Assembly: GCA_030704615.1 (NCBI GenBank)
Contig: CM060731.1
Location: forward strand, 63,594,756 to 63,658,755
Length of the DNA stretch: 64,000 nt
From: Takakia lepidozioides
Lineage: Eukaryota > Streptophyta > Takakiopsida > Takakiales > Takakiaceae
Direction: 5' to 3'
Each line of letters opens with the position of its first letter. Positions within the stretch are counted from its first letter, which is position 1. The notes below the pieces were generated by a model. That model ran no database searches, had not been told where the DNA came from, and saw nothing but the letters and a program-made list of their open reading frames with translations. Made by a program: the position numbers and the translations under genes. Below are positions 53,126-64,000 of this stretch, in pieces.

Positions 53126-53149
53126 CTCCAAGAATATCCACAGTAAGTC

Positions 53150-53350
53150 GATTTTTCATCCGTCAATGACCAAATTTCATCCAAAACCGCGATTTCTCAT
53201 CCGCAGGTCCGATTTCATCTGCCGCGATAGTTCATCCACGCAGTTTCATCCATCTTCACAATTTTTCATCCGATAGTGCGATAGTTCATCCGCTGATGAG
53301 ATTTCATCCATTGGCGCAGTTTCATCCACTACAACCGATTCTCATCCAAT
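53150..53350. repeat. TTTCATCC array before the LINE ORF
   Basis: Eleven or more copies of TTCATCC/CTCATCC at roughly 15-20 bp spacing, separated by variable CG-containing words (GCGATAG, GCAG). It ends at the ATG at 53350, so it is likely the LINE 5' UTR, possibly promoter-bearing. Confidence 0.75.
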
Positions 53351-56300
53351 GCCACTCTCTTATACCCCAGACAACCCACAAGACAACCTTATCGACCAAC
53401 CCTTAATATGCCTTACATGGAATGTGGGATCCATTGCCTCCAGCTTGCCAACCCTTTCACTTATTCTTCAAAACTCAAACCCTCCCCATGTTATTCTACT
53501 CCAAGAAACCAAACTCAACTCGCATTCGCCCAACACATATATCAACAGAATACTGCTTGACCACCACATCATCTATGGGAGCCCCCCATCGCCAGGAAAA
53601 TATAATAGACGACGCTTACTACCATATCAGTAGGCTCATGGAGGCCTAGCCATTGGTATACACAAATCCATGCATTCACGAGAAACAACTACAAATGCCC
53701 ACATCCCCACGCACCTTAAAACTCACCTCCAAATTGTTGAGATTCACATGAGCCCTTATCCAAAACTACTTATCATTCATTTATATATGCCCTCACACCC
53801 GGACGATATAGCCCTTACCCCCGATATTCTACAACAAATTGTGGGCTTTGCTAACAATCCACTCCATTCTTTATCCACAATCCTCCTTGCAGGTGACTTC
53901 AACAGAGACTTATCTATGCTGGGCAAATTACATGACGGTGTACACTTCCCTCCCTCTCCAAAAGACATACAATGGACAACCTTTACCCAAACGCATGGAT
54001 TCCAATACATCACTACAAACCGGGCTTTCTCTAGGCAAGGAGGACTAAACTATACCTCGCATAGCCTCATTGATGGGTACTACCTCAAAAATGCCTGGAA
54101 ATAATCCTACACAGCTGTACAGTACAATCCTGTATGATCCCATATATAACTCTGACCATTACTCAGTTATTCTCCGCATCCCCGCGCATATAGTACCTAT
54201 AGGTCCAGTCCTAAATGGCCCCTCGCTAGACACACGGCCACGTATTCCCACCCCTATTCCCCCCCCCTCTATTCTGGCATTCCAAGCCAAGTTTCGATCC
54301 ATTTCCGGTACAGTTATATCTGATTTTGAAACAATACTAGATCGATATTCAGCAAACCCCACCCTTCAAATTTGGGAAGACGCAAGCTCCAAGCTAGAAC
54401 AAATATTAACTCAAATTACAGAATCCACGCTACATACATGCACAAAGTTCCCCGATCCAGTACAAACTGAACGATAAAAAATAAACGGATGATACTTGAC
54501 AAGAACACAACAGAGAAAATGGCAAGCACAATTAATAATCCACCACAAAATCTGCAAAGCTATTACAATCCTCTCATCTGACCCACGAGACCCCCAATGG
54601 AGAAATACCCCATCTATTATAGACCTAAACACAATAGTAGCTTGCAGCACAGATTTCCCGATACCCCAGAATGATGCAGACATACATACATGGCTCATAT
54701 CTCTCTCCCGAATTGGTCGAGATGCAAAGAAAAACGCTTACAATATCACCAAACAACAATCCAAAGACAACCAAAAGAAATTTGTTCAATCATACTGTAA
54801 GACAAGCCTCGCCTCATACATAAATCAATCTTCAACCCTTCCCCATCTCTTCCTTTGGATGCGATACAAAACAACGCATGAACTCTACACACCTCTCCAG
54901 CCTCTATAAATAAAATCGTCTTCCAGTAAGCTAAGACCACATACCAACCACAAGCACATGCATGTTTCCAGCCATCGCATCACATACTGTGCATGCCAAG
55001 CCAGACATTATCATTGGCATGATATAGATGGATTTAAACTCGAGCGAGGGGGACAACTCGACATAAGTGCTTACCTCACCCCAGAGGTCTACCATTCATG
55101 CCTCAAATCTCTCTCCAACTCCAAAGCGCAAGGCCAGACAACATACCTAATGAAATACTCAAGGCATTGGACCCACACTTCCATCGATTAATTCATCGCT
55201 TCTTTGTGATGTGCTATCAGCTCCATAGAATTCCCAAAGGCTGGAAAAACAGTCATACAATACTAATTTACAAAAAAGATGACCCTACCCAATTAGGCAA
55301 CTACAGACCTATAGCTCTTACTAACACCCTTTACAAGCTATTTACTAGCACATTGACCACCCTTCACACATCCTTCGGAAAACAACATCATATTCTTAGT
55401 GACTCGCAAGAGGGATTTCAAACTGCCAGAAGCACAAGCCGGCAAATCCAACTCATTATTTCGGCCTTAGAATATGCACGTTTTACTCAACAAGACATAT
55501 TTTTGCTATACATTGACTTTTAAAATGCATTTAGCTCAATTGACCATGCGCGTCTACTAGCCGTCACGACTGATCTAGGATACCCGCAAGACGTAGTCAT
55601 GCTCATTGGCAATATTTATACTGAAGCCACCACCACATACTCCGGGCCTTCATTTGGCAATACATCACCTATACCAATTCACAGAGGTACCATACAAGGG
55701 GACACACTTAGCCCATATTTTTTTATTGTCTTTCTAGAACCCACATGACTTAGTTTTGCTAATTTTTGGGACAGATGTAGGTGCACATCTTGTGCACTCG
55801 GGGCAACTTCACATGGCTCGCTCAAGATAACATAGGATACCAATACATTACGTCTCCCAATAACATCCCACAACAACAAACAAACTTTCACTTGCACACT
55901 CCCACTCGACCCTCCCCGCACTCCTTCTAGACTTCCTCACCACGGAGCTGCAACTCACTCACTCATACTACTCTAACCCTCTCACATGCCCGTTGGGTTT
56001 ATCTACTTACTTGAGCTTACACAACATTGATCAACACTTTGGATCCCTGGGGGCTGCAAGGTCCCACCAATGGCAAGGGCGAGGGTTTGCACACCCCCCT
56101 AATGCCGCCTCTGCCAGTGAAGCGCTTCATTGGGCGCGCATTGCTGCACATATGTCACCAAAATCATTCACCATCTTATTTATTCCTAATACTAACCATA
56201 CCAACTCTAAAGACCCAATACTAACCGACCCCCCTGAAGTATTCACGTTACCTACATTTGAGCCTCGCTCAATCATTTATCAACCCCCACCACCGTGGCC

Positions 56301-57965
56301 CAATTACATGAAATATCCAGAACCGTTATTAATTAAACTGGTATGTGTACACCACTTCACAAGACCCGCAAATACCTATCACTTTCTACCATCAACTGGA
56401 CCGGATCCTAAAACATTTATTTGGTCACACAGCCACGGTTCATCCGCCTATCCAAATTCCCATCAAATATCCCCGAATCAATCCGGACAAGCCATGGAGA
56501 CATGTGACCCCTAGGCCTCTTTGGGCAGCGAGACCAAAAACCTTTGCTATACCACTCCCAGATTTCATGGAACCCACAACCTTAAAATTCCAACCACAGA
56601 AATGCATATATACTGATGGCTCCTTAAAAGATGCCCAAGCGGGTTATGGTATATATTTGGTTGGCACCAATACCAAAATATATAGCCGTCTCCTTGGTTG
56701 CCAGAATATCCTAAGAGCGGAGCTTATGGCTATACATGATGTTCTCAAGTCTCTCCCCTATCAACCTACTTCAACATACTATTTATTTACAGACAGCTTG
56801 GTCTCCCTATACCTTCTCACCAACCAAATTTGCATGCCATCATCACAGATTCACCATCCTGATATTACACTTATAAAAGGAATCGTCGACGTTGTATCAT
56901 CTTTACCGCTGCAAAAACATATACACAAAGTTCAATCTCACACAGACATAATAGGTAATGACATAGCAAACCATCTTGCCCAACTTGGTGCTATTCAGCC
57001 AATCATCAACCCCTCGACCAGCCCTATCCACCGGTCGCACACATACCCGTTTTGGCTCATATCAACAAGGGCTAGATTCCTGACCATAGCACCTATACGG
57101 AATCTGCACACACACATTCAAGGCGAGACCAAACTACTCATACAAGAATCCCGCACCTACAGAAATTCGTACATATCTAAGTGGGTCTCGTCCCCACACC
57201 TGCTACATAGTACGTCCAATCATTTTTTAACATCCCCAAGGTTACTGATGCACAAATCAAACAAACTTTGAAATTTCGGTATGGTCAATACATGGGCAAT
57301 CAATGACGGAACTTGTTCTGGCCATTATTATACCCCAATAAACATTGCGTGTTATGTTCATCCCAAAATCCCCAAATAGATACATGGCCACACTTACTTC
57401 TCCACTGCAACCACCCCATATAACTACATGGGTTGCGGGTAACCAGACATAACCAAGGGGTTAGACAACTCCACAAAATTCTCACTTCACATCCAAAATC
57501 CAGATGGTTTAACCTCATCAATGCAGGCACATTCCAAGGTCGCCCACCGGACCACACCATACCCCCATGGCTGCTACCGTGTATATGCTCCCAAGGACAC
57601 CCGTGCCTTTGTCTAGCAAGACTATGCCCAGATATTTTGCTAGTCCAGGGACTTCCTATACAGGCATTGCCACCGACACAACCGCTTCCATCTCTCAAAA
57701 TACATTTTTTGGAATTTGCATTCTGCCATGATCGAAATCCAGATCAATCAATTATGTACAAACATGAAAAATATGACCCAATCATACATGCCCTCCGTCA
57801 TAGAGGAACACGGCACCTCTGACCGTCATCACTGCGGGTGTCAGGGGCGGTGCTCATACCCATAATATCCAAGGTTTGAAAGATAATCTTAACCTACCAC
57901 CCAAATACACTACACCTCTACTACGAGCGTTACATTCACGGCTATTTCATCACTCACATCCCTAA
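53349..57965 (+). pseudogene. I/Jockey-type LINE ORF2 (endonuclease, RT, RNase H)
   Basis: Degenerate plus-strand ORF2 with several frameshifts. The endonuclease covers 53349-54180 (LTWNVGSIAS, VILLQETKLN, LLAGDFNRD, YNSDHYSVI). The RT covers about 55098-55750 (RIPKGWKNSHTILIYKKDD, NYRPIALTNTLYKL, QEGFQTARSTSRQI, QGDTLSPYFFIVF). The part holding the catalytic YxDD block is not recognisable. RNase H covers 56590-57000 (KCIYTDGSLKDAQAGYGIYL, AELMAIHDVL, YLFTDSLVSLYLL, SHTDIIGNDIANHLAQ), with all four acidic residues visible. The C-terminal zinc cluster is CVLCSS...HLLLHC (57345-57415), and the ORF ends near the VITAG motif. An RNase H after RT is typical of the I/Jockey superfamily rather than plant L1. 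Confidence 0.82.
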
Positions 57966-58422
57966 TCCTCAATAAACGTAAGATTGAAAGTGGCCAGCTA
58001 GCCACTGTGTGACAGGTTATAGTTCGGATAGAGCCCACCCCTCAAAGGGGGCAGTACCCGGGCAACGACGCAATGGCGTGAGCGTTGCACGTGAGCGCGC
58101 GAGCGTACGCTCACGCAGGAGTGACGTGGCGTGAGCCTGCACACATGCTGACGTGGCGTGAGCGTCATGTCAGCATGCTGATGTGGCGGTAAATGATGAC
58201 ATGGCACTGTCCGTCAACTGCCACGTCAGCATTAACATGTGCATAGGGACAGCAAGACATGTAGACTTCGAACGGTGCAATGACAAATGTGCACTACCTA
58301 AAAGTTGTCACTCAGAGCTCACTCCGTATAATTGGAGGCCATATCATTGCACAGCCGACGAATTGATGTGAATTACACATTTCAAATCATGGTCATCCAC
58401 ATACCACATTACATAGTTCATG
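57966..58422. other. spacer with TGACGTGGC cluster
   Basis: LINE 3' UTR followed by a GC-rich block (58060-58235). It has three or four ACGTGGC G-box/ABRE-type bZIP core sites: near 58122, 58150 and, reversed, 58221, plus a weaker TGATGTGGC at 58178. GCGTGAGC repeats occur among them. No gene. Confidence 0.55.
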
Positions 58423-61400
58423 CTACCCATGTGTTGTATCCCGCTGCAAAAGAGTATCGACCTCGTTGAAACTCATAGTGGCCTGGTGAATGAAGTTGTC
58501 ACGTTTGGGATCGCAAACCATCCTCCTCAAAAATATGAAATACAAATGTTTGCAGGGTATGAATTTACCTCTCTTGCCCAAACTGGTTGATAGCATATTC
58601 ACAAAATCAGGACATGTGCAATTGGGGAAATTGGAAACCGTGATGTCGTAGGTCCTGTCATGAACAGCAGATGTGGAAGTGATGATTGTGAATACCCGAC
58701 CATATCCTGGATCGGGTACTTCCGTGGTGCTTCCGACACGAGCTTGGAGCATTCTTGCGGACTCCACTTTGCCAAAGTGTTCAGCGGTTGGAGGGAAACG
58801 CCGAACGAGCTTTCCATCTCGTTTGGTTGGCCACAAGTCAAGATTTGCCGGGGGGACCCGAGAGGACGCAGAAGTAGTAGCACATGCATGGAGTTGGGGT
58901 TGTCTCACAAGGGAAAAACCTGTCTCCTCCAACATTTCAATCTCCTGAAAGCTGAGATGTGTTCCCACCTTCACGGGCCAAACGGTTGGAGGAGATGGCT
59001 TCATCACTACGGAAGGACGCACAGTTCCATGCACACATCTGGCACAATCATCTGCGCAGAACCAGAACTTGTGGTTCTTGGCTTCTGGTTGACCGTATGG
59101 ACGCATCAAGCCCGTGAAAGTCGGAGCAGGAGTTCGGGCACCACCTCTGGATATAAATGAAGTGCACTTCTCGAAATTAGTTGCCCTGATCGCTGTACAT
59201 TCACACGAGACCCGACACTTGTGCGTTCTATGTGCCAAACGTGGTCGGGGCATGCGGACTCAAGCACATCAAGGGGGTTGTTTCTCTCCTGCACCATTTC
59301 AGTGGCACGGTTTGATGCTGGAGCTTGCCGTCGTGTTGGAGGTTCCTCCACAATGGAGGTTCCGGACATGGAGCTGTCATGCAGGGGAACACGAGGCTTC
59401 GAGAAGTTATCACGGTCTGCCCTGTGGGAATCTGAATCCGAACCAGGTGGAGTGTTCAATTTCTTCTTACAGGAGCCGAATCTCTCCTCCCCTTCAAGAT
59501 GTGGAACTCTAGAAACAAGTGGCGTTCCCTGGGCATACATGCTCACCGCCCGTGCTATCTTGATTGGATCCCCAGATCTGTTTGCAGCACGCAGCATCAA
59601 CTCCCATTTGTCCGGACCCTTGCCACCAACCCCACCTCGTAAGAAATCACGGTATCGGGTTTGTTGTTGCAAGGCACGTATCAAATCATCTGTTGTTGCC
59701 ACATACAAATCCCGACCTCGTTTCCCAGACTGCTGCAACCATGCATTGTGCACAGTTTCTGCCAAATTGCAAGATGGCATGTCCGCCATTTCCTCAATGG
59801 ACATGTTCCGCAAAGAGGATAACCACACTTCAGAACAGTGCACAGGAAACAACATAAAGAAAGCAATGAGTCAAAAATATGGAAAGCAAATGTATGAATA
59901 AAGCATGAAATAGAAGCCTCGTACCATTGTCATGGCTGCTCCCCACTGTCTATACCGGAAGTGCCAAAACGCCAGCCAATCTTCCAATGCTCTCATACTC
60001 TCAAGTGATGCAGCTCCAGAAGAGAACCACCAGGCACGAATTGTCTGGAACAAAGTGTCCGCCTCCTTCATTGTTCAAGCATCTTTGTACTCTTTGCACA
60101 ATTTACGGTGCTGAGTCTGCATCTCTGGTTTGATGTCCGACTTTGTATGTTTTTCCAGAGATTGTGTCCAATGGAATAGACATGTACGCTCTCTTCCTGG
60201 CATAGGCACTTTTGGGTCGCCCGATCCGAAGACAACACGAATAGCATTGAAATTTGCTTGAGCACTATCCGCCATGAAACCTGCGAAATTTGGAGATGGC
60301 AGCCCATGGCAGCCCATGACACGTATCAGGGAATTCCACATGAGCTTCTGGGATTCCGTATCCTCGGATTGCATGTCACAAACTGCAATTGTCATAACTC
60401 GTTGGTACACTGGATCGTAGACATGACAAGCCATTGTCGTCCAATCCTTCACTCGTTTCACATGATCAAACATAAGAAAACAGTTCTGCAAGTCCCCAGT
60501 CTTTTGCATCCGCTTCACGAGGCTAACCCCACTGCCCTCCCCAACAGTCGACATTTTGAAAAGAAATACTTTGATGGCACCTTGACCTGGGAATACATTG
60601 TCCTGGATGTAATCGTACTTGCTCACTCGTTTCAATTCCAAAATATTGTCTATGTAGCCTCTGATCCCAGAGCCCATTCTCAATGCATTGATCTGATGCC
60701 GAATGTTAGGTGAACTTAAAGTGGAGAAATGATCCATGACCAGGTCCAATGCTGCACCGTCAAGTTTAGTCCCCACAGAATCTCCTTCACTCAAAATATG
60801 GCTTTCCAAGAAGGACTTGCTTGCGCCAAGAGCAATTGCAGATGTTGTTGCGGATGGGTTTCTCCCGAACTCCTGTTTGATCAACCTCGATACTGTCTCA
60901 ACACTCTCCCTGTAATCCCCCTTCGAGACAGGATGGTTATGGAATCCAAAATGCACACAAGCTCTCGTCATTGTATTCAAACGGTGGACAACATAGTACA
61001 TTCTTGCTCCGCAGAGCGCCAAACAGGATGGCACAAGTTTGCAGAATTTGCAGACGAAAGTGTTTGCCGGTGGAGGGGCAGTCCCAGGCTGAAATGGATT
61101 TTCCGCCAGACCCTCCCATTTGCTTTGATTATGAACCCCAGACTGAAGAAAGTGTCTGCAATTCGAATTATCACACCTAAGGTGTCCATTGCAAACTGTC
61201 CTCCTGAAAACAAGCTTGTCATCATTATGAATATTGGATGTTTTTGTTCTGCACCACGGGTGCCCGTCGTGTTTCTTGTCCATTCCATGCATCATGATTG
61301 TTACACCTCCAACTCGCGGAGGAGGAGGCAGCTCAATAGGATATCGCCATCAAAAGTCTCCGGCAAGAACTTCACAGGCACTTGCTTCAAAGATTCCCAA

Positions 61401-61936
61401 TCAATTCCCCGCAACTCACTTTTAAATCCAGCCATTCCTCCCATTGCTCGCAATTTTGGAATGACACTACAAATCTCTTCTTCATCAGCTTCTCTAATCA
61501 CAGTAGGAAGGACTGGATTTGGAATTTCACTTATGTCATCATCGGAAGAATCCGAAAGCTCAACGATTGGAGTGGAGGACGTCTGTTCTTTTTTCACCAC
61601 CACCTCCCTCTTGTCTTCAACGACCGAAGCAGCAGTCCCGGGCGTCACATATGACCCAAGGGACTTTCGCCGAGGCTCTCCAAGTACTCTGTATCGACCA
61701 GGACGCACTCTCCACTGGCTGATATGAGCCGTCTCATCACGGTTTGGGAAAGAATATTTCACCAACTTCCCTTTCAGATCGTAAACCTCTTTCTCCAAAA
61801 AGATGGAGCCATTCTGCAGCTGAAAACGGGTAGCCAAGACATGTTCCAGAACAATTGCAAATCCATTGTCAAGGACTTCCTGGGAGAACGGCACTGGTTT
61901 GTCGTCTGAGAAGAACTCCGCTTCAGAGGAAGCCAT
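58423..61936 (-). pseudogene. MULE-like transposase gene with GCM/FLYWCH-type and SWIM zinc fingers
   Basis: Minus strand. The N-terminal part (61936-61340) has an SSDDD acidic patch after LSDSS, then LPETFDG. A 1-base deletion near 61340 shifts frame; the new frame gives PPPPRVGG into the next part. The zinc-finger region is NGHLRCDNSNCRHFL...CKFC...HFGFHNHPV (C-C-H-x-H). The transposase-like core (about 60600-60150) has FDHVKRVKDW, FMADSAQANFNAI and TCLFHWTQSL. An in-frame TGA occurs at about 60075. After a probable short intron (59.83-59.92 kb) comes NLAETVHNAWLQQSGKRG. A frameshift near 59200-59260 precedes the SWIM finger (CTCPDF...CKHLYF, 58620-58535). SWIM fingers are typical of MuDR-like proteins. 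With three lesions it is unlikely to be active. It could also be a decayed domesticated gene. Confidence 0.7.
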
Positions 61937-62917
61937 CTTCCTTCCTCGAGTATGTTTGTACCTTGCTATCGCAGATCTAGTGTAAATCGGTTTACTGCTG
62001 TCTCCAGAACACAGTTGAAGAATGAGCAGAGAATATGGCGGAGGAAGCTCAGATAACGACTGTGCATATTATGTTATTCTTTCCAGATATGCAGCCGTCC
62101 ATTTTAATTACTTTTCTTGTGGGCCCAGTGGTCAGAGTATCCCTAGGGGCAGTGTCGGCAACTGTTAAACCGTTAATCAGAACCTCATCAATAAACCCAA
62201 TAACAAAGCCGACTTCCTGGAAGCATGCCACAAGATCTGAGAATGGGATTGCAGATTAAGTAAATGTATCTATATACTACTACCAATGATCCTGCGCACC
62301 TGGAAAGTTCCAAATGTGAAACGAATGTGGGGTTTGGCTAACAAGGATGACCGTGTATGATATTCCAAAATTTGTCATCAAACTCTCGTTCATTTATATT
62401 TATTTGTTTAAGACTGCGCATCAATTTCTGGATTCGCTGTTATTTTAAATATTGAACCCGTTCTAATAAAGAACACGCCGTTTTTTTTGGGCGGCACACG
62501 TCAGACATCCATAACTGAATACGAACAGCTGTACACCAATTGCTGGCATGTGCACTAATAAGGAAACGACTATTGTGTAACAGTCATGCGGGAGGGAATC
62601 CGATGCTTCTAGAGACACGCAAGAACGCAGGCAATCCCGCAAGAAATCGGGAGTCACTGCGTTTTTTCTACTTTTCGCGCTTAGAGGGGAGTGGTAGTCA
62701 AGCTGGAGAGGGTTCCTTCTAGAATACGAAAGAGCAGAAAGTCTCTTTATTTTACTTCCCTTAGAGAGAGACGCAAGCAAGAGAGAAAATGACAAGGCGT
62801 CGGTTGTTGGGAGAACACAGGGCCAAGGTAGCAGGTGAACGCGGAGACTGATTCACAAGAGCAGACGGAGACTGAGGCAGCGGCTGCGACACAGTCGGCG
62901 ATAAGAGTGCGCAGCCT
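61937..62917. other. intergenic, upstream of both flanking genes
   Basis: No gene recognised; a minus-strand frame at 62049-62231 has no support. The region would hold the divergent promoters of the MULE-like gene (-) and the gene starting at 62918 (+). Confidence 0.4.
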
Positions 62918-64000
62918 GTGGAGGCAGAGATGATTCGCAGGGACACTGAAGAAGGTGGAAGCACGCGGAACGCCGAACCTGGAGAAGGTCAAGAAACCCT
63001 GCGCAGACAGAAACTCCAGCAGATGCTGAGAGGAAAGAGGAAAGCTGCTGAAGGGATCATTTCAAAACTAAGAAGGGCCAATAAGTTTTATCATATAGTC
63101 TGTCTGATTGCCTTTCAAGGAGTCCTTCCTCTTCCCTTCTTTAGCAGGAACTACTGAATATGCCGAGCGTCGTTAACGCCATTCGATTTCTCCTCATTGC
63201 AGATTTATGTACCTATGTGTTTGAAGAGAGAGTCTGCACTTACTATTCTCCCTAAACTACACTGAATGTCGTTGCGCCAATCAGTTGCACAGTATGTCAT
63301 TACACAACACCGATCCGGCAGGTCGTTATCTTTTGTGATTGTCGTTAACGCCGTTCGCTATCGCTCTCGCTTTTGTTTTGAATACGGCAGTCTCAGCTTT
63401 GCATGTGTAGATTGTGCTGAATTCTTTCACACCATTCATGGTGAGTTTCCTTGATACAGAGTGATGGTCGTTACCGCCATTCACTATTTGCAAATCACTC
63501 AGTCAGAACTGAATGGCATCGTGCAGAAAACTGTGAGGTCGAAGCCTACAGGATCAGAGGGGAAAGGATCTGGAGATGGGGACGAGTCCGCAAAAAGCTC
63601 AGAGAATACAGATGAAGCAGATGAATCCGAAGTGCACTACCTTGACAAGGTGAAAGAACTCATGTCATTCCAGAAGGTAAACTCTCAGGAGGTTATAAGG
63701 GACATGCTCGTATCTGGAGGGCGTCTGGACATACCTCTGTGCCGGATGATATCAATGCCTGTTGTGCGTCCACCTCTTTCCATGACATAACAAAATTGGA
63801 GAGTGATTTTGTGCATGGATATAGACTTGGTGCACAAGTTTTTTATGTGTCACTGACGGATATAAATGGGAAAAGCACATTAGTGTCTCCAGAGATCAGT
63901 GATAACTGGGATGAGTGCTGGAAAGATGCCAATGAGGAGTTCGAGCTGGGCCTCATGATGGGAAAGAACACCCAGCAATTCTGCAACCACATGTTCTACG
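62918..64000 (+). CDS. unidentified gene, 5' part (continues beyond the window)
   Basis: A putative first exon starts MEAEMIRRDTEEGGSTRN, with a basic helix KLQQMLRGKRKAAEGIISKL. A second coding block begins after an acceptor-like ACTCAG near 63500 (SELNGIVQKTVRSKPTGSEG, acidic ESAKSSENTDEADESE, YLDKVKELMSFQK) and has a good donor (AAG|GTAAAC) at about 63677. A third block, in frame if spliced near 63806, reads SDFVHGYRLGAQVFYVSLTD to the window end. Splice sites are my estimates. The spacer 63160-63480 carries repeated GTCGTTAACGCC motifs. No known domain recognised. Confidence 0.4.

Noticed and set aside
60729-61727. 332-codon plus-strand frame
   Set aside because: Antisense to the MULE-like gene, whose zinc-finger and transposase motifs are on the minus strand.

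Overview
The window looks like nuclear DNA of a TE-rich land plant (or close streptophyte relative). The host genes are plant receptor types: a three-LysM CEBiP/LYM-like surface protein and an LRR-malectin receptor kinase, each with short introns (about 180-350 bp). Several features point to a seedless plant, with a bryophyte as my best guess (about 50-60 %). These are a fungal-type, Tcn1-like chromodomain Ty3/gypsy family, an I/Jockey-type LINE with RNase H, and TTAA-flanked elements. The species cannot be named from sequence alone.

Layout: 0-5 kb holds a tRNA-derived SINE family, a 1.1-kb long-TIR element and the 3' end of an L1-type LINE. 5-12.2 kb is a nest of rearranged copies of chromovirus family A; a 5-bp target duplication now split between positions 6261 and 9806 shows an inversion. 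12.25-23.0 kb is a large decayed non-chromodomain Ty3/gypsy element (C) with LTR, PBS, gag, pol and a long extra ORF after integrase. 23.0-30.6 kb alternates family A pieces (PR-RT-RNaseH; LTR-gag) with L1-type LINE pieces. 30.6-38.2 kb is the gene-rich part: a Ser-rich hypothetical gene on + and the LYM gene on -. 38.2-41.4 kb is three noncoding inverted-repeat elements in a row, two of them TTAA-flanked and sharing one TTAA. 43.4-47.6 kb is the receptor kinase, whose last exon runs in frame into the 3' end of a family A retroelement and its LTR. 49.4-52.4 kb is a gag gene broken by family A LTRs plus a LINE tail. 52.4-58 kb is a 66-bp minisatellite, a TTTCATCC array and a degenerate EN-RT-RNaseH LINE. 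58.4-61.9 kb is a broken MULE-like transposase gene. The window ends in an unidentified gene that continues past 64 kb.

Most transposon ORFs are dead. Their stops are mainly TGG to TGA or CGA to TGA, the pattern expected of methylated cytosine decay. The most interesting items are: (1) a conserved accessory ORF of about 133 codons downstream of the chromodomain in family A, with its own TATA box; (2) its in-frame fusion to the C-terminus of an otherwise intact LRR-malectin receptor kinase with an HCD (non-RD) catalytic loop; (3) the roughly 820-codon extra ORF in element C; (4) the adjacent TTAA elements.
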